Positions 1 to 7,921 of a stretch of 64,000 nt of DNA are shown here, one piece after another. Origin of the DNA: Ekhidna sp051379705 (GTDB lineage Bacteria > Bacteroidota > Bacteroidia > Cytophagales > Cyclobacteriaceae). The stretch is from positions 992,001-1,056,000 of the forward strand of contig NZ_CP179868.1 in NCBI RefSeq assembly GCF_051379705.1, in the 5' to 3' direction. How positions within the stretch are numbered: position 1 is the stretch's first letter; the number at the start of each line of letters is the position of its first letter. Made by a program: the position numbers and the translations under genes. Below the pieces are notes generated by a model that was given only the letters and a program-made list of their open reading frames with translations, ran no database searches and was not told the origin of the DNA.

Positions 1-90
1 GAGATTATAAAAATAGGAAGAACGGCCTTAGCTGATCATAGGTGAATCATTTATTCAATTTGGGTGTATTAGTAAGATGAACCCCCAACG

Positions 91-666
91 ATGAAGCAAA
101 AAGTTAAAAAAGAACTTATCGAATGGATTGTCTTGATTACCGTTTTCGGTATCATTTACCTAACTGGCTGGCATACGGAAGTGATTGGCAGAGTACAGCA
201 AGTTGTGTTAGCTACAGGGTTTATTACTCCTGAAATGCCAGAGGAAGAAAGAAAAGCATCTTATGATTTTTGGCTTGAAGATTTTGAAGGAAATCGAGTT
301 CAGTTTGCCGAATTTGAAGGCGAAGTTGTTTTCTTGAATTTTTGGGCAACCTGGTGTCCTCCTTGTGTCGCAGAGATGCCAGATATTCATGATTTGTATG
401 ACAAACAAAAAAATGATGTAAAATTCGTTATGATTTCACTCGATCAAGATGAAAGCAAAGCTCACGCCTTCATCAATCGGAAAGGGTTTGAATTTCCTGT
501 GTACTTCTTAAGATCTGCTCTTCCCGGAACCTATAATACACGATCTATTCCGACGACTTACGTAATGAACAAAGAAGGTTTAATAAAAGTGGAGAACCAT
601 GGCATGGCAAAATACGACACTGAATCCTTCAATGAATTATTGAAGGATCTATCGAAAGCTCAATAG
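91..666 (+). CDS. TlpA-like membrane-anchored thioredoxin
   Basis: Probable periplasmic thiol-disulfide oxidoreductase of the TlpA/ResA type, 191 residues. One N-terminal membrane helix (about residues 10-28) anchors a redoxin domain starting near residue 55. The active site is WCPPC (Cys89, Cys92), and the cis-proline loop of the thioredoxin fold is at Pro154 (SIPTTY). Family members reduce periplasmic disulfides, for example during cytochrome c maturation, but no maturation genes adjoin it, so the substrate is unknown. The ATG at 91 gives the expected anchor directly after a short charged N-terminus. The 3' end overlaps the convergent ureohydrolase gene by 18 bases. Confidence 0.9.
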   Translation: MKQKVKKELIEWIVLITVFGIIYLTGWHTEVIGRVQQVVLATGFITPEMPEEERKASYDFWLEDFEGNRVQFAEFEGEVVFLNFWATWCPPCVAEMPDIHDLYDKQKNDVKFVMISLDQDESKAHAFINRKGFEFPVYFLRSALPGTYNTRSIPTTYVMNKEGLIKVENHGMAKYDTESFNELLKDLSKAQ

Positions 667-1659
667 CTCATTAGATACTCCGGTCAAGGTTGAAATTCTA
701 TAGAGGATGCGAGCGGCTACATTGGCATCCCACGCATCATTTCCGGTTTCGCAGACATCAAACCCAATTATTTTCCGACCGGATCTTACCACTTGCTCCA
801 TTAGATACGTTGCCTCATTAAACTGCAATCCACCAGCTACCGGCGTGCCAGTATTTGGACATAGTGATGGATCCATTCCATCCATATCAAAACTTACATA
901 GACATGCTGAGGAAGGGTTGAAACAATTTCATCGACCTGCTTACTCCAAGCAAACCCTTGATTCTTTTTTGCGAAAATTTGTTCATCGTAAAAAACATGA
1001 ACTGGCTTCTCAGAATTACTAATGTAGTTCTCCTCTTCTTCACAAAAATCCCGAATTCCAACTTGCGTTAGTGACTTGACGCCTTTTTCATTCAAAGCAT
1101 TAAACATGATACTCGCATGCGAATAGTCAAACTTTTCGTAAGAGGATCTCAAATCCATATGTGCATCGATTTGAAGAATGCCGTAATCTCCTTTTTCACT
1201 CAAAGCGCTTATCAACCCTAACGGTGAAGAATGATCTCCACCTACAATACCAACAAGTTTATCAAGGTTCAATAAGGACAATGACAATTCTTTAATTCTA
1301 TCGTGTGTTTTGGAGCAGTATTCATTGATGAATTCAATTTGCTCGGACTCAGGTTTTTTTCCCGCTTCGAGTGCTTTGATCACAGTCGTAGCTCTGCCGC
1401 GGTGAATTTCGTTTTGACTAGCAACCACTATGCGGTCATACATTGCTATGGGTAATTCCCACGGACGTGCGATCGACAGAAGTGATAAATCTAGTTGTGA
1501 AGACTCTTCAAGAATGGTGTCCGGAGCTTTTGACGTTCCCTGGCCATATGATACGGTCACATCTAAATGAACCGGTATCAGTACGAGTTTAGCCTCTTCA
1601 AGATTGTAGGGCAAACCGAAAATGCTTCCTTTTTTACCTACGTCGCTGGGATTGTACAT
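649..1659 (-). CDS. Arginase/agmatinase/formimidoylglutamase family ureohydrolase
   Basis: Binuclear-manganese ureohydrolase of 336 residues, predicted cytoplasmic. The metal-binding motifs are present in order: GGDHS (residues 140-144), DAHMD (165-169) and a later SFDMDGMDPS. The family hydrolyses arginine, agmatine or N-formimidoylglutamate to release urea or formamide. I cannot assign the substrate from motifs alone; Bacteroidota copies are commonly annotated formimidoylglutamase, but no other hut genes lie here. The stop of this gene and the ATG of the downstream-numbered phosphatase abut: the phosphatase stop shares base 1659 with this start, so the two are probably co-transcribed, phosphatase first. 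Confidence 0.88.
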   Translation of the reverse strand: MYNPSDVGKKGSIFGLPYNLEEAKLVLIPVHLDVTVSYGQGTSKAPDTILEESSQLDLSLLSIARPWELPIAMYDRIVVASQNEIHRGRATTVIKALEAGKKPESEQIEFINEYCSKTHDRIKELSLSLLNLDKLVGIVGGDHSSPLGLISALSEKGDYGILQIDAHMDLRSSYEKFDYSHASIMFNALNEKGVKSLTQVGIRDFCEEEENYISNSEKPVHVFYDEQIFAKKNQGFAWSKQVDEIVSTLPQHVYVSFDMDGMDPSLCPNTGTPVAGGLQFNEATYLMEQVVRSGRKIIGFDVCETGNDAWDANVAARILYRISTLTGVSNELLSFR

Positions 1660-2147
1660 TAATGATCAGGATGATAATAGCTTACGAAAATACCCGTGCC
1701 TTGTGATATTTCCTTCCATTTCAACTTTTCAATTTTAATGGTAACGACTCCAGAGGGTTCCATATTACCTATGATTGACCCTGAAAGGTACTCACCAAAA
1801 AAAGTGATGGTTGGATTGTGCCCAATGATCGCGATAGATTTAGTCTCATCAGAAATATCATTCAGGACTTCAAGCAATTCACGCACTGATGCGTTGTAAA
1901 TAATTTCCCGATAATCAATAATTCCTTCATTCATCCCAAGCTCTTCAACCAAATTCACCGCTGTTTCGGTCGTTCTTACAGATGAACTGCTTAAAATAAT
2001 ATCCGGATTGAAATTTTGATTAATTAAATACCTGCCTAGTGCACGCACCGTACTTTGACCTTCTAAAGTCAGTTTTCGATCTATATCTCTTTTCCCATGG
2101 GATTCTTCAGCATATGAGTGACGGATTAGGTAGATTTTCCTAGTCAT
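1659..2147 (-). CDS. SixA-like histidine phosphatase
   Basis: Small histidine-phosphatase-superfamily protein of 162 residues. The catalytic RHS motif is at residues 9-11 (phospho-accepting His10), and the second conserved histidine is in IIGHNPT. Length and the compact fold fit the SixA branch, which removes phosphate from phosphohistidine in E. coli ArcB; the partner here is unknown. It is the first gene of a two-gene leftward unit with the ureohydrolase and is divergent from topA across about 160 bases. Confidence 0.85.
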   Translation of the reverse strand: MTRKIYLIRHSYAEESHGKRDIDRKLTLEGQSTVRALGRYLINQNFNPDIILSSSSVRTTETAVNLVEELGMNEGIIDYREIIYNASVRELLEVLNDISDETKSIAIIGHNPTITFFGEYLSGSIIGNMEPSGVVTIKIEKLKWKEISQGTGIFVSYYHPDH

Positions 2148-2227
2148 GGTTAGTCGGTTTAGTCTAAATATAAAGGATCGAAAACAGGATGAACAAATTC
2201 AGTTTAATAAGTTTTTTCAATTTTGTG

Positions 2228-2260
2228 TTGAACAGGATTTAAATAGTCGTGTTATGTTTA
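2228..2260 (+). promoter_or_regulatory. Possible topA promoter
   Basis: Bacteroidota promoters typically have a TTG-containing -33 box and a TAnnTTTG -7 box. Here TTG at 2228-2230 is followed by TATGTTTA at 2253-2260 (seven of eight matches). The 22-base spacing is slightly long, so this is only a candidate. It lies about 48 bases upstream of the topA start. Confidence 0.3.
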
Positions 2261-2307
2261 CGCGCTGAACGGGTTTCGCTCGTCACATTTTATCTTAAAA
2301 ATTTATC

Positions 2308-4641
2308 ATGGGAAAAAATCTCGTCATAGTAGAGTCGCCAGCCAAGGCAAAAACAATAGAAGGATATTTAGGAAAAGATTATGAGGTAAAATCATCTTAT
2401 GGTCACGTCCGTGATCTTCCTAAGGATGATTCTGCTATAGACATAGAAAATGGATTTGCACCTACCTATGAAATTTCCAAAGACAAAAAAGATGTAGTAA
2501 AAGAGCTGAAAAAGCTAGCCAAAAACGCAGATACCATATTCCTTGCCTCGGATGATGACCGTGAGGGAGAAGCTATTTCTTGGCACCTATCTGAAGCCCT
2601 AGACCTTGATAATGCTAAAACACAAAGAATTGTTTTTAGAGAGATTACTAAAAATGCCATTCAAACTGCAATTCAAAATCCACGAGGAATAGATATTGAT
2701 CTTGTCAATGCTCAGCAAGCCAGGCGAATTCTAGATCGTTTGGTTGGATTTGAACTGTCTCCAATACTTTGGAAGAAGATAAAAGGAGGTCTTTCTGCAG
2801 GTCGTGTTCAATCTGTGGCCGTTCGATTGGTGGTGGAGCGAGAGCGTGAAATCGCGAAGTTCCAACCCGAATCTTCGTTTAGAATTACTGCAGAATTCAA
2901 TTTGGAAGGAGGGAAAATTCTAAAGGCTGAATTACCTAAAAAATTCAAGACCGAAGATGAAGCTATGAGCTTTCTTCAAAAATGTAATGGTGCTGATTTT
3001 TCAATTGAAAACCTGGAAACCAAGCCAGCTAAAAAATCTCCAGCTCCTCCCTTTACCACTTCTACACTTCAGCAGGAAGCAAGTAGAAAATTGGGGTTTT
3101 CGGTTGCGAGAACCATGTCTGTGGCTCAGAAACTATATGAAGCTGGTAAGATCTCTTACATGAGAACTGACTCAGTTAACTTGTCTGATGAAGCATTGAA
3201 TGGTGCAGCTTCTGCCATCACATCCAATTACGGTGAGGACTATGCCAACCGAAGAGTTTTCAAAACCAAAAACGCTGGAGCACAAGAAGCTCACGAAGCA
3301 ATTCGTCCAACCAACTTCGGTGTCCAGTCCGCAGGTAAAGATGATGCAGAAAATAGGCTTTATGACTTAATCTGGAAGCGTGCAATTGCCTCGCAGATGT
3401 CTGATGCAAAACTTGAGAAGACAACAGCTACAATCGGCATTTCTACCGCAGATGAGAAATTGGTTGCAAAAGGAGAAGTTGTAAAGTTTGAAGGTTTTCT
3501 TAAAGTTTATATTGAATCTACTGATGAAGAAGGTGGTGAAGAGGAAAATACCAATATGCTACCTCCACTGAGCGTAGGCCAGGCATTAGACCTGAAGCAA
3601 ATTCTCTCCAAGCAAGGGTTTTCTCGTCATCCACCCAGGTATACAGAAGCTAGTTTGGTGAAGAAACTGGAAGAGATGGGCATAGGCCGTCCGTCTACTT
3701 ACGCACCAACCATCTCTACCATACAGAAAAGAAACTACGTGGAGAAAGATGCACGTGAAGGACATGAACGAATATCTATTGAATGCCTTCTAAAAGATGG
3801 TGAAATAAAGCGGGAAGAAGTAACTGAAATAACTGGAGCTGAGAAAAATAAGCTCTTCCCTACTAACACTGCGATGGTGGTTAACGATTTTCTTGTCGAT
3901 CACTTTCCAAACGTGATCGACTACCACTTTACCGCTGATGTAGAGCAGCAATTTGATGACATTGCGCAAGGCAAGACCCAATGGAATAAGATGATTGATA
4001 AATTCTACGGTGGCTTCCATTCCACAGTTGAAAAATCAGCGGATCTTGACAGAGCGGCTGTCAATCAGGTTAGAGAAATTGGGGTTGATCCAACTTCAGG
4101 GGAGAAGATCTACGCACGACACGGAAAGTATGGCGCGTATGTCCAAAAAGGCGAGTTGATTGAAGGTGAAGAGAAGCCGAAATATGCCAGCTTAAAGCAT
4201 GGACAATTCATGGACACTATCAATCTGGAAGAAGCTTTAGAGCTCTTTAAGCTTCCAAGAGAGGTCGGCACTTTTGAAGATAAGCCTATGGTTGCTGCAG
4301 TGGGACGATTTGGACCTTACATTCGTCACGATGGTAAGTTTGCGTCTATCAAAAAAGAACAAGATCCATTGACTATTACGGAGGAAGAAGCAGTTCAACT
4401 AATCCTTGATAAACGAGAGGCTGACGCCAATAAATACATCAAGACATTTGATGAAGATGAGAATGTGGCAGTACTCAATGGCCGATGGGGACCATACATC
4501 AAATTTGGGAAGAAGAATGTGAAAATTCCAAAGGATATGGTACCAGAAGAACTAACCTTTGAGCAATGCAAAGAACTCGCAGAAAAAGCTCCTGAGAAAA
4601 AAGGCCGAGGAGGAAGAAAGGCAGCTGCCAAAAAAAAATAA
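2308..4641 (+). CDS. topA: DNA topoisomerase I
   Basis: Type IA topoisomerase of 777 residues that relaxes negative supercoils. The N-terminal Toprim domain begins with VIVESPAKAKTI, and the DDREGEAI acidic motif follows near residue 77. The catalytic tyrosine is Tyr284 in ISYMRTDS. The C-terminal part has several topoisomerase C-terminal repeats (GKYGAYV, GRFGPYI, GRWGPYI) and ends in a lysine/arginine-rich tail. No four-cysteine zinc fingers are present, unlike the E. coli enzyme; this is usual in Bacteroidota. The gene stands alone, followed by a weak hairpin. Confidence 0.97.
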   Translation: MGKNLVIVESPAKAKTIEGYLGKDYEVKSSYGHVRDLPKDDSAIDIENGFAPTYEISKDKKDVVKELKKLAKNADTIFLASDDDREGEAISWHLSEALDLDNAKTQRIVFREITKNAIQTAIQNPRGIDIDLVNAQQARRILDRLVGFELSPILWKKIKGGLSAGRVQSVAVRLVVEREREIAKFQPESSFRITAEFNLEGGKILKAELPKKFKTEDEAMSFLQKCNGADFSIENLETKPAKKSPAPPFTTSTLQQEASRKLGFSVARTMSVAQKLYEAGKISYMRTDSVNLSDEALNGAASAITSNYGEDYANRRVFKTKNAGAQEAHEAIRPTNFGVQSAGKDDAENRLYDLIWKRAIASQMSDAKLEKTTATIGISTADEKLVAKGEVVKFEGFLKVYIESTDEEGGEEENTNMLPPLSVGQALDLKQILSKQGFSRHPPRYTEASLVKKLEEMGIGRPSTYAPTISTIQKRNYVEKDAREGHERISIECLLKDGEIKREEVTEITGAEKNKLFPTNTAMVVNDFLVDHFPNVIDYHFTADVEQQFDDIAQGKTQWNKMIDKFYGGFHSTVEKSADLDRAAVNQVREIGVDPTSGEKIYARHGKYGAYVQKGELIEGEEKPKYASLKHGQFMDTINLEEALELFKLPREVGTFEDKPMVAAVGRFGPYIRHDGKFASIKKEQDPLTITEEEAVQLILDKREADANKYIKTFDEDENVAVLNGRWGPYIKFGKKNVKIPKDMVPEELTFEQCKELAEKAPEKKGRGGRKAAAKKK

Positions 4642-4642
4642 C

Positions 4643-4669
4643 CGCTCGATGAAATAAATCGAGTGTTTT
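4643..4669 (+). terminator. Weak hairpin terminator after topA
   Basis: An 8-bp stem (4643-4650 with 4658-4665, one G-U pair) with a 7-base loop is followed by TTTT. It begins two bases after the topA stop codon and separates topA from the sigma-factor gene. Confidence 0.5.
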
Positions 4670-4689
4670 AGTCACTAATAAAAAGTTGC

Positions 4690-5166
4690 GTGTCGGAAGA
4701 TTTCTTCAAATCGTACGTAGAGGAAAATATGGCTCTAATTATGCACATATGCAGGGCATATTCGCGAGATGAAGAGTCTTTGAAGGATTTAGTCCAGGAA
4801 GTCACTTTGCAGCTTTGGAGGTCTCACAAGTCTTTTCAGGGCAATTCACAACTTTCTACCTGGGTATATCGTGTGACGTTGAATGTTTGTCTTTCGCATT
4901 CAAAAAAGATGAAGCGAAAGGTAGAGACGGTTCCGTTGGAATGGAAGGGTGATTCTGCCATCGTAGATGATCATGATAAGGAACAAATCGAGAAGTTATA
5001 TAACGGCATCAAAAGACTGAAAGAATCCGATCGAGCGATCATTCTGCTGTATCTGGAGGATAAAAGTTACAAGGAGATGAGCGAGATTCTGGGTATTACA
5101 GTAAGCAATGTGGGTGTGAAGGTGAATCGCCTCAAAGAGAAGTTAAAAGAAATAATCAATGGCTGA
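4690..5166 (+). CDS. ECF-type RNA polymerase sigma factor
   Basis: Sigma-70 family protein of 158 residues with only regions 2 and 4. Region 2 lies about residues 15-80 (DLVQEVTLQLWRS, STWVYRVTLNVCLS) and the region 4 helix-turn-helix about 105-155 (KSYKEMSEILGI, NVGVKVNRLK). The start codon is GTG at 4690. Its last eight bases overlap the start of a four-helix membrane protein gene, indicating translational coupling. A paralogous pair with the same order is at 32580-33648. No classical zinc anti-sigma gene is adjacent; the membrane partner is the best candidate for that role (inference). Confidence 0.9.
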   Translation: MSEDFFKSYVEENMALIMHICRAYSRDEESLKDLVQEVTLQLWRSHKSFQGNSQLSTWVYRVTLNVCLSHSKKMKRKVETVPLEWKGDSAIVDDHDKEQIEKLYNGIKRLKESDRAIILLYLEDKSYKEMSEILGITVSNVGVKVNRLKEKLKEIING

Positions 5167-5755
5167 AGAAATTGACATACGGTCAGTCTGGAACAGGAGT
5201 AAAGCAAAGGAGGACCCTTCTTCGCTTCAAATAAATAAGCTGGAACGAAAAGGTACCAAAAACACGCTCTATTGGATTAGAATAATCCTTTGGATAGAGT
5301 TTTCTTTGACCATCATTAGTATGCCTTTCATGATTGTTTATGTCACCAGCAGAGGAGATTCCCTGGGATTAATTGCTATATACATATTCATATCCGTCGT
5401 ATACCTTTTCTATTACCAATTTTTGATTCGTCAAATTCGACAGTTTAGCTACGATGGAAATGTCTTAGCAAACATCAAAAAGCTTTATGGCTATCTACGC
5501 TTTTACATTCTTCACTACTATGTGGTATTTTGGATATCGCTTGTTCTTAGCTTTATATATGCGATGATGGATCCCGCAAATGAGGAAGTATTATCAAAAA
5601 TTGAATCAACTTCTCAATGGGTAACTGTTATAGCTATCTGGGCATTGCTTTTGGCTATTGTTGGTGGGCTTTTCCATCTTCTCATTTACCTTATTTATGG
5701 CAGGAAAATCAAGCGTATAGGACGCATGATGGAAGACCTGGAGAGTGAGCAATAA
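5159..5755 (+). CDS. Four-helix membrane protein, possible regulator of the adjacent sigma factor
   Basis: Protein of 198 residues with a charged cytoplasmic N-terminus of about 37 residues (IRSVWNRSKAKE) and four predicted membrane helices at about 38-62, 67-90, 117-136 and 153-180. I recognise no named domain. Its gene overlaps the sigma-factor gene by 8 bases, and the same gene order recurs at 33079-33648 with a protein of similar length and layout, including an early tryptophan-containing segment. A membrane anti-sigma function would fit, but the sequence does not prove it. Confidence 0.8.
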   Translation: MAEEIDIRSVWNRSKAKEDPSSLQINKLERKGTKNTLYWIRIILWIEFSLTIISMPFMIVYVTSRGDSLGLIAIYIFISVVYLFYYQFLIRQIRQFSYDGNVLANIKKLYGYLRFYILHYYVVFWISLVLSFIYAMMDPANEEVLSKIESTSQWVTVIAIWALLLAIVGGLFHLLIYLIYGRKIKRIGRMMEDLESEQ

Positions 5756-5786
5756 AAAAAGTGATACCTCTCGATATCACTTTTTT
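5754..5786. terminator. Bidirectional terminator between convergent genes
   Basis: The A-tract 5754-5760, an inverted repeat GTGATA/TATCAC (5761-5766 with 5775-5780) with an 8-base loop, and the T-tract 5781-5786 make a hairpin usable from both strands. It sits between the membrane-protein gene and the convergent dnaN. Confidence 0.8.
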
Positions 5787-5809
5787 AAAATCTTAAAGTA
5801 AAGCTCTCG

Positions 5810-6934
5810 TTAAACCTGATTATTCAGCATCACTGGCATCACAAGCATCAGTATGTCTTCCTCTTCGTCCTTGTCATGCGGCGTAATAATTCCGGCCTTG
5901 TTTGGAGCACTTAGCTTCAAGGTGATATCATCTGAATCAATATTGCCCAACATTTCTACCAAGAACTTCGCATTGAATCCAATTTCCAAATCTTCTCCAT
6001 CGTGCTCGCAAGAAAGTCGCTCACTTGCTTCGTTTGAGAAATCCAGGTCTTCTGCAGAAATCATCAGCTCACTGCCGGTAATCTTCAACCTCACCTGATG
6101 GGTCGTCTTGTTTGCGTAAATCGCGATACGCTTCAATGAGCTAAGTAGCTCATCCTTTTTCACTACCACATTGTTGTTATTGTCCAGTGGAATTACATTC
6201 TCGTAATCAGGGAATCGCTCATCGATTAATCGACAGATCATCTTCACCTGATTGAAATTGAAAAATGCATTCGAAGCATTGAACTCCACATTTACATTAG
6301 TCAACTCTGAAGGTAGTGTAGCTTTCAGAAGCGTCAGTGCTTTTCGCGGGATAATCATGCTGTGTCCCATATCAGCTACTACATCTACCCTTCTGTATCG
6401 AATCAATCTGTGACTGTCTGTAGCCACAAATGTTGTGTTCGTTTCATCCAGCTTCACAAATACACCCGTCATTGCAGGTCTTAGCTCATCATTCGAGGTA
6501 GCGAAAATTGTATTGTTTATTGCTTTGCCAAGCACCTCAGAAGACATGTTTACTGAATATCCGTCAGAAACGGTTGGGATCTTAGGAAAGTCAGTAGCAT
6601 TTTCTCCAGCTAACTTATATCGTCCGTTGTCTGAATTGATCTCTATGCTGTAGGTGTTGCTATCGATAGAGAATGTCACCGGTTGCTCCGGCAGATTTCT
6701 CAATGTCTCCAACAATATCTTAGCTGGGATGGCAATACTTCCATCTTCTTTGGCTTCCACCTGAAGCTCGGTAATCATACTTGTTTGCAAATCTGATGCA
6801 GTAACTGTCAGATTTCCATCGCTTATTTCAAACAAGAAGTTTTCTAAAATCGGCACTACAGGGTTGGTAGTAATTACGCCATTGATGGCTGATAATTGCT
6901 TCAGTAGGTAGGATGATGAGACAATGAATTTCAT
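5810..6934 (-). CDS. dnaN: DNA polymerase III beta sliding clamp
   Basis: Processivity clamp of the replicative polymerase, 374 residues from the ATG at 6934 (MKFIVSSSYLL). The longer reading frame to 6964 adds ten residues not found in the family. Three similar clamp domains are recognisable, for example the first with VPILENFLFEI and the last ending in the family-typical LVMPVMLNNQV. It lies 93 bases downstream of the gldA-gldF-gldG-DUF4340 operon on the same strand and has its own possible operator palindrome upstream. It is not next to dnaA here. Confidence 0.96.
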   Translation of the reverse strand: MKFIVSSSYLLKQLSAINGVITTNPVVPILENFLFEISDGNLTVTASDLQTSMITELQVEAKEDGSIAIPAKILLETLRNLPEQPVTFSIDSNTYSIEINSDNGRYKLAGENATDFPKIPTVSDGYSVNMSSEVLGKAINNTIFATSNDELRPAMTGVFVKLDETNTTFVATDSHRLIRYRRVDVVADMGHSMIIPRKALTLLKATLPSELTNVNVEFNASNAFFNFNQVKMICRLIDERFPDYENVIPLDNNNNVVVKKDELLSSLKRIAIYANKTTHQVRLKITGSELMISAEDLDFSNEASERLSCEHDGEDLEIGFNAKFLVEMLGNIDSDDITLKLSAPNKAGIITPHDKDEEEDILMLVMPVMLNNQV

Positions 6935-6994
6935 ATAATTGTAAAGCTTAGTGAGTTCAGGCAATTGCCTTGTTTTTTCGGGTCGCTAATTTAA

Positions 6995-7007
6995 TCACAA
7001 ATTGTGA
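6995..7007. promoter_or_regulatory. Palindrome upstream of dnaN
   Basis: TCACAA-A-TTGTGA is a perfect 6-bp inverted repeat around one base, 61 bases upstream of the dnaN start. A second palindrome, AGGCAATTGCCT, is at 6959-6970. Either could bind a regulator; no run of T follows, so it does not look like a terminator. Confidence 0.3.
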
Positions 7008-7027
7008 GATAAACAGTTGAAATATGA

Positions 7028-7921
7028 TCAGTTAAGTCGATCCGGATTCGATAGAATCTGATTGACCCTCCTTGCATCAATAACCATTTGCTGGCCATCT
7101 TGATCTTTCACTAAATGATAAGGCTGACTTGGCTTGCCAGGAAAAAACTCCAATCGGATGGGTTGATCGTATTTTATGTCATCTATGGATATACTAGCAA
7201 ATGGTTGCGTCTTCGCAATGCTATCCATCTCTACGAATCTTCCTTCAGAGATCATCTCATTGGCTTGAAACTGCTGGAACTGATTTAGGTAATTAACCAC
7301 TGCTGAGCTGTCGGTAGCTGATTGACCATTGACCAGAAAAAACTTTTCATTGAAGGAAATTTGAAAGTCCTCACCTCTATCATTGGCCACTGAAATGTTT
7401 TGAATCGTGCGCCAGCTTCCATCTAGTATTAATCGATCTCTCCATTGATCTGCATGTAAAATGAAAATATCGATCACATTGTCTCGATATCCAGGCACAG
7501 CTACTTCTTTAGCACCATTTTCGGTGACGAAATAGGATTTAGTTCTATTGGCATTTGAAGCGAAATCAAAACGGTATCTGGAGTTGAAATCAAACTCAAC
7601 TTCTACGCTTCCTAAAATCTCCGAGTTCCAATTATCGATCGTCTTTCCAACTTCTACCCTTTCTAGAATGGAAATCAAGGTATTCACAAAACCTTGGTCC
7701 GCTAAGTATTCGTTATCTACTGACCAACCTTCTCCTGATAAACTGAGCATTGTGGTATCACCTTCGTAGACAAACTTGAAGGCACTCGCTCCTTGCAAAT
7801 CCTCAGGTGCAAAATACTTCTCCGAAGACTTTACTTTATTACCAGCGCCTGAAAAGAACAACCAAAGATTGGCTGCAAGTAAGATTATGATTGCAACAAT
7901 ATATTTTGCTGATTTACTCAT
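7028..7921 (-). CDS. DUF4340 membrane-anchored protein of the gliding ABC operon
   Basis: Protein of 297 residues with one N-terminal membrane helix (about residues 6-25) and a large extracytoplasmic part matching the DUF4340 family as I know it. The ATG at 7921 overlaps the gldG stop by 8 bases; an in-frame TTG nine bases earlier is less likely. DUF4340 proteins often follow GldG-type genes in bacteria, so it is probably an accessory part of the same ABC transporter complex. Its molecular role is not known. Confidence 0.85.
   Translation of the reverse strand: MSKSAKYIVAIIILLAANLWLFFSGAGNKVKSSEKYFAPEDLQGASAFKFVYEGDTTMLSLSGEGWSVDNEYLADQGFVNTLISILERVEVGKTIDNWNSEILGSVEVEFDFNSRYRFDFASNANRTKSYFVTENGAKEVAVPGYRDNVIDIFILHADQWRDRLILDGSWRTIQNISVANDRGEDFQISFNEKFFLVNGQSATDSSAVVNYLNQFQQFQANEMISEGRFVEMDSIAKTQPFASISIDDIKYDQPIRLEFFPGKPSQPYHLVKDQDGQQMVIDARRVNQILSNPDRLN

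Noticed and set aside
1..45. A possible C-terminal tail of an upstream rightward gene (one frame reads to a stop at 43-45).
   Set aside because: Only 14 codons are visible and another frame is also open nearby, so no gene can be supported.
6935..6964. An upstream start for dnaN adding ten residues.
   Set aside because: The ATG at 6934 gives the family's standard N-terminus; the added residues do not fit.
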